Below are positions 58,384 to 64,000 of a DNA stretch of 64,000 nt, one piece after another. The notes under the pieces are model-generated. The model saw nothing but the letters and a program-made list of their open reading frames with translations, had not been told where the DNA came from and did not search any database. The stretch is from an uncultured Bacilli bacterium (GTDB lineage: Bacteria > Bacillota_I > Bacilli_A > RF39 > UBA660): NCBI GenBank assembly GCA_934167665.1, contig CAKPLN010000002.1, positions 186,001 through 250,000 on the forward strand, read 5' to 3'. Positions within the stretch are counted from its first letter, which is position 1; every line of letters begins with the position of its first letter. A program made the position numbers and the translations under genes.

Positions 58384-59722
58384 AGGTATAGGACGTTTAT
58401 TGCGTCGCATTGCTACTTTTTTTGATAAATGGTTAATAACTCCAATTACTAAGTTGGTTTTAAATATTACTGAATTTATAAAAAGTAATTCTAAAAGTAT
58501 TGATAGAATAATTGGTCGTAAATCTACTTTGCTAGTTATTAGTTTGATTTTAGCGTTTGCAGTTTTTGTTATTATTGATCAAGAATCTGATATTATGATA
58601 GATAAATATGCAGAGATTTTGGAAAATCAGCCTGTATCAGCTATTTATAATGAGGAGTTGTATGTTGTTGAGGGAATTCCTAAAACAGTGGATATTACCT
58701 TGATTGGTCAAAGAAGACATATCTTTTTGGCAAAGCAGTCTCCTTCTAAGAATGTTTCTGTTGATTTAACTGGATTAAAACCTGGGACACATTCTGTTAC
58801 ACTTAAATATACACAACGTTTAAAGTCACTTGAATATAAATTGGATCCTTCTAAAATTACGGTTAAAATTTATGATAAAGAGAGTGAAACTCGTAGTTTA
58901 ACTTATGATATTCTACATCAGGATGATCTTGATTCTAAGCTATCAATAAAAGGTGTAGAACTTGATAGAACTGATGTTATTGTAAAAGGTGCTAAATATA
59001 AATTAGAGCAAGTAGCAACTGTAAAAGCTTTGGTTGATGTTAATGAAATTCCAAATCCTGAAGCTGGGGAAATTACAGTTAGAAATGTTCCTTTAGTTGC
59101 TTATGATACTAATGGTAAAATAATTGATGTGGAAATTGTACCTAAGGTAGTAGATGCTAAGGTTAATATATCATCTCCTAGAAAAGAAGTTTCAATTAAA
59201 GTAATTCCGAAGGGTACTTTAGCTGTTGGTAAAGCTATAAAATCAATTCAAAGTGAAGCTACTTCAGTTGTTGTTTATGGTGAAGAGTCAGCAGTAGAAA
59301 AATTAAATACTTTAGAAGTAGAAGTTGATGTTGATGGTTTGGATAGTGATAAGGACTTTAATGTTACTTTGAAAAAACCAGCTGGTATTACGGATTTAAG
59401 TATTAAAAATCTTAAAGTTAAAGTTAGTGTTGATAATGCTGTTACTAAAGAATTTGAGGGAATCAGAGTAAGTGCTGAAAATCTTCCTTCTGGATATAAG
59501 GCTCAAGCTTTATCTCAAGCTGATAGTATGATTACTGTTGTTGTTTCTGGTAGTGCAGATATCATCGAAAAAATTGATGCTTCTTCTATAAAGGCATATA
59601 TAGATTTAACTAACTATGGTGTTGGTGAACATCAAGTAAAAGTTGTTGTTACTGGTGATGACCTTCGTTTAACGTATAAGCCTAAAACAAAAGAAGTAAA
59701 AATTAGAGTTACTCAAGAATAG
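58367..59722 (+). CDS. cdaR: YbbR-domain protein CdaR, regulator of CdaA
   Basis: A 451-residue membrane-anchored protein that binds CdaA and tunes its activity. A basic cytoplasmic start and one membrane helix (~52-72) are followed by about four YbbR repeats outside the cell, for example PVSAIYNEELYVVEGIPKTV, and VNISSPRKEVSIKVIPKGTL with the recurring [IV]-x-[VI]-x-x-x-[GA]-x-x-x-[VI] spacing. ATG 58367 is chosen (after GAGGAAGAG); the in-frame reading from 58343 lies deeper inside cdaA. Confidence 0.9.
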   Translation: MKKMFRGIGRLLRRIATFFDKWLITPITKLVLNITEFIKSNSKSIDRIIGRKSTLLVISLILAFAVFVIIDQESDIMIDKYAEILENQPVSAIYNEELYVVEGIPKTVDITLIGQRRHIFLAKQSPSKNVSVDLTGLKPGTHSVTLKYTQRLKSLEYKLDPSKITVKIYDKESETRSLTYDILHQDDLDSKLSIKGVELDRTDVIVKGAKYKLEQVATVKALVDVNEIPNPEAGEITVRNVPLVAYDTNGKIIDVEIVPKVVDAKVNISSPRKEVSIKVIPKGTLAVGKAIKSIQSEATSVVVYGEESAVEKLNTLEVEVDVDGLDSDKDFNVTLKKPAGITDLSIKNLKVKVSVDNAVTKEFEGIRVSAENLPSGYKAQALSQADSMITVVVSGSADIIEKIDASSIKAYIDLTNYGVGEHQVKVVVTGDDLRLTYKPKTKEVKIRVTQE

Positions 59723-59742
59723 CGTTGCTATTCTTTTTTTTG
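59715..59742 (+). terminator. Terminator overlapping the cdaR stop
   Basis: AAGAATAGC (59715-59723) pairs with GCTATTCTT (59727-59735), followed by Ts. Confidence 0.85.
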
Positions 59743-59798
59743 TAATATTAATTATCTAAATTCAATATAATTAACTAGAAATTAATATGAGGTGAACT

Positions 59799-60797
59799 AT
59801 GAAAAAGGTATTTATTTTATTGGTTACTATGTTATTTTTAGTTAGCGGTTGTGGTAAGCAGACAGAAAAGGATATTATTAATAATTTAGAGAAAAAGATA
59901 AATAAAGCTTCTTCCTATAAAATTTCTGGTGACTTAGAAATTGTTAATAATGATGATGTTTATAATTATGATGTTGAAGTTAGCTATAAAAAGGGCGATT
60001 TTTATAAGGTTAGTCTTACCAATACCGCTAATAATCATACACAAATTATTTTAAAAAATTCTGAGGGTGTATATGTATTAACACCATCCCTTAATAAGAG
60101 TTTTAAATTTCAAAGTGATTGGCCTTATAGTAATTCTCAAATATATTTACTTAGTGCTTTGTTAAATGACATAAAAAATACGGAGAATAGAAATTTTAAA
60201 GAAATAAAAAATGGTTATGCTTTTTCAACTAATGTTAATTATCCTAATAATCCAAAATTAGTGAGTCAAAATATTGAAATTGATAAGAACTTTAATATTA
60301 AAAAAGTTAAAGTTTATGATAAAAATAATATAGCTTATATGACAATGCAATTTAATGATATTGATTATTCACCTACTTTTAAAGATAATTATTTTGAACT
60401 TGATACTATTATGGGAGCTTATTCTGTAGAACATGATAATGTTAAGGAAACAATGCAACTTGATAGTTCTATTTATCCTTTAGTTATTCCTACTGGGACT
60501 AAGTTGATTAATGAGGAAAAAATTAAGAAGGATGTTGGAGAGAGGGTAATATTGACTTTTGATGGTGATAAACCTTTTCTATTAGTTGAAGAAACGGCAT
60601 CTACCATGGAAGAGTTTACTGTTATTCCTACATATGGTGAACCTTATCAATTGATGGATACATTGGGTGTTATGACTAATAATTCTCTATCATGGACTAG
60701 TAATGGTATTGAGTATTATATTATTAGTAATGTATTGGAACAGGATGAATTAATTGAAATAGCTCAATCTATAAATGTTTTACCTACAATGAAATAA
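59799..60797 (+). CDS. Lipoprotein, LolA/YdcC/GerS-like
   Basis: A 332-residue secreted lipoprotein. The signal peptide ends in the lipobox LVSGC (cysteine ~19). The mature part begins ATEKDIINNLEKKINKASSY-like helix (QTEKDIINNLEKKINKASS), then beta strands YKISGDLEIVNND, VSYKKGDFYKVSL, NAYVLTPSLNKSFKFQSDWP, as in the LolA-like fold of YdcC and GerS lipoproteins of spore formers. GerS acts in cortex hydrolysis in Clostridioides; the parallel is by fold only. GAGGTGA precedes ATG 59799. Confidence 0.75.
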   Translation: MKKVFILLVTMLFLVSGCGKQTEKDIINNLEKKINKASSYKISGDLEIVNNDDVYNYDVEVSYKKGDFYKVSLTNTANNHTQIILKNSEGVYVLTPSLNKSFKFQSDWPYSNSQIYLLSALLNDIKNTENRNFKEIKNGYAFSTNVNYPNNPKLVSQNIEIDKNFNIKKVKVYDKNNIAYMTMQFNDIDYSPTFKDNYFELDTIMGAYSVEHDNVKETMQLDSSIYPLVIPTGTKLINEEKIKKDVGERVILTFDGDKPFLLVEETASTMEEFTVIPTYGEPYQLMDTLGVMTNNSLSWTSNGIEYYIISNVLEQDELIEIAQSINVLPTMK

Positions 60798-60818
60798 AGG
60801 TTTATCCTTTATTTTTTT
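60792..60818 (+). terminator. Terminator after the lipoprotein gene
   Basis: AAATAAAGG (60792-60800) pairs with CCTTTATTT (60806-60814), then Ts. Confidence 0.78.
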
Positions 60819-60876
60819 GCGGTAAATTTTCTTTTTCTTTTTTTATTGTTATGTTATAATGTCTTTGGTGATATTA

Positions 60877-61386
60877 ATGACAAAGAAGAATAATGTTAAA
60901 AAAAATATTGAAAAGTTAGAGATGTCTAGTGAGGCTAAAAATTTAATAATAGTTACAGTAGTTGTATTAGCTTTTTTAGCTTTATTTTATTTTGTTACTG
61001 TTATTATTTTAGATAATGGTGATAAGAAGAATACTGGTACTGATGAAGTTGAAGTTCAACATAAGGAAGTTTTGGTGGGAACTAGTTTTTCTATTAAGGA
61101 TTCTAATTATTATGTTTTCTATTATGAAACAGGAGATGATGAGATTAGTTCTGATGCTTCATCTTTAGTTTCTACGTATCGTTCTTCAAATAAAGATATA
61201 TACCTTTATACAGTTGATATGTCTAATGCTTTAAATCAAGGCGCTAAGTCTGATAGTAGTAATAGTTCGGCTACGAATGCTTCTGAGCTTAAAATTTCTG
61301 GACCTACACTTATTAAATTTACTGATGGTGCAATTGCACAATATGTTGAAGGTATGGATGCTATTGAGGAAATTTTAAATAATTAA
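60877..61386 (+). CDS. Membrane-anchored thioredoxin-like protein without a CXXC motif
   Basis: A 169-residue protein with a basic cytoplasmic N-terminus, one membrane helix (~27-48) and an outside domain. SNYYVFYYETGDDE is like the first central strand of thioredoxin (where WCxxC would follow) and KISGPTLIKFTDGAIAQYVE has the cis-Pro and final strands (P-T-L-x-x-F-x-x-G). No cysteines are present at the active site, so it would act as a scaffold or chaperone rather than an oxidoreductase. ATG 60877 follows GGTGAT; TATAAT at 60854-60859. Confidence 0.65.
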   Translation: MTKKNNVKKNIEKLEMSSEAKNLIIVTVVVLAFLALFYFVTVIILDNGDKKNTGTDEVEVQHKEVLVGTSFSIKDSNYYVFYYETGDDEISSDASSLVSTYRSSNKDIYLYTVDMSNALNQGAKSDSSNSSATNASELKISGPTLIKFTDGAIAQYVEGMDAIEEILNN

Positions 61387-61390
61387 TTGT

Positions 61391-61418
61391 AAAAAGACTG
61401 TTTAGTCTTTTTCTTTTT
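61391..61418 (+). terminator. Terminator after the thioredoxin-like gene
   Basis: AAAAAGACT (61391-61399) pairs with AGTCTTTTT (61404-61412), loop GTTT. Confidence 0.8.
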
Positions 61419-61483
61419 TAGGCTTTAAGTTTTATTTTTCTGTTTATTATGTTATTCTATTATTAGACTATTGGGGTGATATA

Positions 61484-62743
61484 ATGAAAGCTAAAAAGAA
61501 CGATAAGAAGAAAGGTAAGAGTACAATTGATAAAATAAAAAAGTTCTTTGATAAACATTGGCATTTTGATAATAGTTCAAAGTTTAATTTATTAGAAGTG
61601 CTTGTTGTTTTAATTATTGCGATGCTTTTTGGAATGATTGCGGGATGTATTTTAACTTATGGTAAGGGATATGCTAAAGTTACTGATAATAAATATATTA
61701 GCGAATTACTTAAGTCTTATGAGGCAATTGTTGATAATTATTATTATAATGTTGATGAAGAGACTTTAGTTAATTCAGCTATTGATGGGATGGTTAAATC
61801 TTTGGATGATAAATACTCATATTATATGGGTACAGATGAAGCTACTAAATTTAATCAAAAAATAGATGGAAGTTACGTTGGTATTGGAGCAACAGTTGCT
61901 TTTTCAGAATCTGGTAATTATGTTGTTGAGTTATATGAGGATAGTCCAGGAGAAAAGGCTGGCTTAATGGTTGGCGATGTTATTTTAAGTATTGATGATA
62001 CTTCTGTTGTTGGTTATACATTATCTGAACTATCACCACTTCTTACGGGAAAATCTGGTACGAAATTTAAAATGATAGTTAGACGTGGGGATCGTGAAGA
62101 AAACTTAACAGTTACTAGGGGAGTTGTAGTTATTCCTTCTGTTAATAGTAAAATTATTGATGGTGAAAATAAAAAAATTGGTTATATTTATATTGATACT
62201 TTTGCAGCTAATACATATCTTCAATTTAATAAGCAGTTGAAAGAATTAGAAAAGAAAAATATTAATGGACTTATTATTGATGTGCGTGATAATTTAGGGG
62301 GACATTTAGATCAGACTGCTAAGATTTTATCTTTGTTTTTTGATAAGAAAACAGTTTTATATCAAATTAGTACTAAAGATGAAACTAAAAAAGTTTATTC
62401 TAGCACTAAAGAAAGTAGAGAATATGATATTGTTGTCTTGATTAACTCTTTTTCGGCATCTGCTTCTGAGATATTGGCATCAAGTTTTCAGGAAAACTAT
62501 AAAAATGCAGTTATTGTTGGTGTACAATCGTATGGTAAAGGTACTGTTCAAAGTGCCATTAAGTTATCTACTGGTTCTAGCTTAAAGTATACTAGTCAAA
62601 GATGGTTGACTGCGGCTGGTGTTTGGCTTGATGGTGTAGGGGTTACACCTGATGTTGTGGTTGAACAAGGAAATGATGATTATACGGCTACTTCTTCTGA
62701 TGATACACAATTTGAAAAAGCACTTGAAATTCTTAATAAATAA
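61484..62743 (+). CDS. ctpA: S41 family C-terminal processing peptidase (CtpA-like)
   Basis: A 419-residue membrane-anchored serine protease. A lysine-rich cytoplasmic start and membrane helix (~35-58) precede the helical cap (ISELLKSYEAIVDNYYYNVD), a PDZ domain (SYVGIGATVAFSESGNYVVE, then SPGEKAGLMVGDVILSIDD) and the S41 core with GYIYIDTFA, the nucleophile Ser in LINSFSASASEILASSFQ and the general-base Lys in SYGKGTVQS. CtpA/CtpB-type enzymes process envelope and sporulation signalling proteins. GGGGTGAT precedes ATG 61484. Confidence 0.94.
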   Translation: MKAKKNDKKKGKSTIDKIKKFFDKHWHFDNSSKFNLLEVLVVLIIAMLFGMIAGCILTYGKGYAKVTDNKYISELLKSYEAIVDNYYYNVDEETLVNSAIDGMVKSLDDKYSYYMGTDEATKFNQKIDGSYVGIGATVAFSESGNYVVELYEDSPGEKAGLMVGDVILSIDDTSVVGYTLSELSPLLTGKSGTKFKMIVRRGDREENLTVTRGVVVIPSVNSKIIDGENKKIGYIYIDTFAANTYLQFNKQLKELEKKNINGLIIDVRDNLGGHLDQTAKILSLFFDKKTVLYQISTKDETKKVYSSTKESREYDIVVLINSFSASASEILASSFQENYKNAVIVGVQSYGKGTVQSAIKLSTGSSLKYTSQRWLTAAGVWLDGVGVTPDVVVEQGNDDYTATSSDDTQFEKALEILNK

Positions 62744-62773
62744 AAGAATCTTTAAATAGATTCTTTTATTTTT
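62738..62773. terminator. Bidirectional terminator between ctpA and the sortase gene
   Basis: AAATAAAAGAATCT (62738-62751) pairs with AGATTCTTTTATTT (62758-62771), with T runs both ways. Confidence 0.87.
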
Positions 62774-63312
62774 GCTTCTACTATTAATTGCATTTTATTA
62801 TTTTGTGTGCTACAGGTAGTTAATATCAGTTGACTCTCATTCCTTTTAGAAAATTTTATATAACCATTTTTCTCTTGTTCATAAATATTATCTACTACAT
62901 AAATATACGTTTCATCGTAGTATTTAAATTCTATTTCGTCACCTTCACTTAACTCTATTAGTTTATTGAAATATGCGATTCTTCCTTCTCCGGAATGAGC
63001 TGCTAACACGACAAGACTGTTTTTATCTTTTAAATTTTCTGATGTCTTTAATATAGTGACGTTTTCCTCTATGTTATTGTGTTTACTATTAATATCATAT
63101 ATTTTATTGCTTAAATTAATTTTATCTATTTTTAAGAACCCTATATTTTTTTCTATCTTCGTTATAGACTCTTTATCTTTATTTGTTATTACTTGGTTTA
63201 TCTCTTTATTAGTTATATTGGTTATTTTAATATTTTCTTCTTTTATGATTTTTTCTTTATATGTTATTTTGAAATTTATAATTAATAGTATTATTAATAA
63301 TTTTATTATCAT
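62752..63312 (-). CDS. Sortase family protein
   Basis: A 186-residue transpeptidase-like protein with an N-terminal signal anchor (IIKLLIILLIINFKI), a stalk rich in Lys, Glu and Asn, and a sortase barrel: IGFLKIDKINLSNKIYDIN, LAAHSGEGRIAYFNKLIELS (catalytic His) and QLILTTCSTQNN (catalytic Cys). The third catalytic residue, normally an Arg shortly after the Cys, is not evident; the aligned position reads Gln (KMQLIVEAKI). It follows and overlaps a SpaA-like gene, which is probably its substrate. Start ATG 63312 has a weak AGGACA site. Confidence 0.85.
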   Translation of the reverse strand: MIIKLLIILLIINFKITYKEKIIKEENIKITNITNKEINQVITNKDKESITKIEKNIGFLKIDKINLSNKIYDINSKHNNIEENVTILKTSENLKDKNSLVVLAAHSGEGRIAYFNKLIELSEGDEIEFKYYDETYIYVVDNIYEQEKNGYIKFSKRNESQLILTTCSTQNNKMQLIVEAKIKESI

Positions 63313-64000
63313 ATATTTGTCCTATTATTTTAATTATTTTGAGTATTATTTGATTAATAATATTGTCTTTACTTTTTGCGTATGTATTAGGTACTTTTAT
63401 TTTATAGTCTTTTAGGTCATATGTTAAAGGTGTGTTACTATTTATTATGATGATGAATGGTTCTACTATTTCATAACCGTCAGTTGTATTTTGTTGAACT
63501 ACTTTATATGTTCCATATGGTAATTCTATTTCTAAATTGCCAAATTTATCTGTTGTTAGACTTTTATATAGATTATTTTTGTTATCATAAATATTAAATG
63601 TAACATTTTCTTCATCTTTAATTAGCTCTTCATCAATATAGACTTTATGAATTTTTAATTTTCCTTTTATGACTTTATTTTTTAAAGTAATGGCTATTTT
63701 GGGTTGCTCTTTAGATAATTCAAATTCATATATATTAGTATCTAAAGTATAACCTGTTCCAGCTATTACTTCTTTTATGTAATATTTTCCTATTGGTAAA
63801 CTTTTAAGCGTTGTGGTTAATTCGGCGTCAAATATTATTTCTGCAATCTCAAACATATTTTCATTATATATTTTGTATGTTGCTCCTTCTAATTTGGCCA
63901 TTCCACTGGCTATTTTTGAATTTGTATCAAAATCTATTTTATCTAGTTTTACTTCTGTATCAGTTACTTTAACATTAATAGTTAATGTTTCTTCGTCTAG
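63257..64000 (-). CDS. SpaA/Cna-B-type surface (pilin-like) protein, 5' partial
   Basis: The last 247 residues of a cell-wall protein; the frame is open to the window edge, so ATG 63901 is internal. At least two SpaA/Cna-B (prealbumin-like) repeats are visible: KLDKIDFDTNSKIASG...KLEGATYKIYNENM with LKSLPIGKYYIKEVIAGTGY, and KIHKVYIDEELIKDEENVTF with IELPYGTYKVVQQNTTDGYE. The C-terminus has a sorting-signal-like VPNTY (instead of LPxTG), then a hydrophobic stretch (IINQIILKIIKIIGQIY) and a polar tail. The final 56 bases overlap the sortase gene. Confidence 0.82.
   Translation of the reverse strand, partial: LDEETLTINVKVTDTEVKLDKIDFDTNSKIASGMAKLEGATYKIYNENMFEIAEIIFDAELTTTLKSLPIGKYYIKEVIAGTGYTLDTNIYEFELSKEQPKIAITLKNKVIKGKLKIHKVYIDEELIKDEENVTFNIYDNKNNLYKSLTTDKFGNLEIELPYGTYKVVQQNTTDGYEIVEPFIIIINSNTPLTYDLKDYKIKVPNTYAKSKDNIINQIILKIIKIIGQIYDNKIINNTINYKFQNNI

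Noticed and set aside
63056..63415. Hydrophobic plus-strand frame opposite the sortase
   Set aside because: It is a shadow of AT-rich minus-strand coding DNA; no start signal, and sortase and SpaA motifs are clear on the other strand.

Overview
The window is AT-rich, Gram-positive (Bacillota) chromosomal DNA, most likely from a Bacilli lineage close to the Erysipelotrichia/Mollicutes branch. The evidence is the Bacillus-like gene order near the replication origin, sporulation genes (yabG, spoVG, yabP, yabQ, coat-like genes), strong AGGAGG ribosome-binding sites, a tmRNA tag ending in AFA as in Mollicutes, and an archaeal/eukaryotic-type prolyl-tRNA synthetase. The standard bacterial code applies: TGA ends yabG and veg, and tryptophan is TGG.

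Layout. (1) 1-9.2 kb: yabG-veg-spoVG, yabP-yabQ-divIC, tilS-ftsH, mscL, dus-RDD-lysS; this is the B. subtilis order with deletions. (2) 9.2-11.0 kb: a large membrane transporter. (3) 11.1-33.1 kb: the information-processing cluster clpC, cysS, mrnC, rlmB, a SigH-like sigma factor, an unknown tail-anchored protein, secE, nusG, rplK-rplA, rplJ-rplL, an RsmC-like methyltransferase, rpoB-rpoC, rpsL-rpsG-fusA-tuf. Several cis-regulatory leaders are visible (L10 leader, L1-type element, a hairpin leader before the rpoBC group). (4) 33.2-44.8 kb: femX-like (minus), murD-eno, T-box-proS, secG-rnr-smpB, and pflB-pflA on the minus strand. (5) 44.9-49.8 kb: ssrA (tmRNA) followed by a decayed mobile element holding at least five broken genes, bounded by an imperfect repeat of the ssrA 3' end and terminator. 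(6) 50-56 kb: accessory and poorly known genes (histidine phosphatase, HAD-like protein, a 540-residue unknown, a membrane-anchored C39-like peptidase, mtnN). (7) 56-62.7 kb: coat-like pair, DUF378, cdaA-cdaR (c-di-AMP), LolA/GerS-like lipoprotein, thioredoxin-like protein, S41 protease. (8) 62.7-64 kb: sortase plus SpaA/Cna-B surface protein, cut by the window edge.

How it fits together: most genes serve transcription, translation, protein quality control and envelope growth. The fermentative pfl pair suggests anaerobic life. Sporulation genes suggest a spore former or a recent descendant of one. The most unusual points are Gly in place of the guanine-specificity Asp in EF-G, Asn at the RpoB rifampicin position 526 equivalent, Ile in the S12 streptomycin loop, a kinase-like protein without catalytic residues beside secE, a helix-extension-helix motif at the FtsH C-terminus, and the ssrA-linked element with a recombinase/relaxase deletion chimera. 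These calls come from reading the sequence; no database search or alignment was run.
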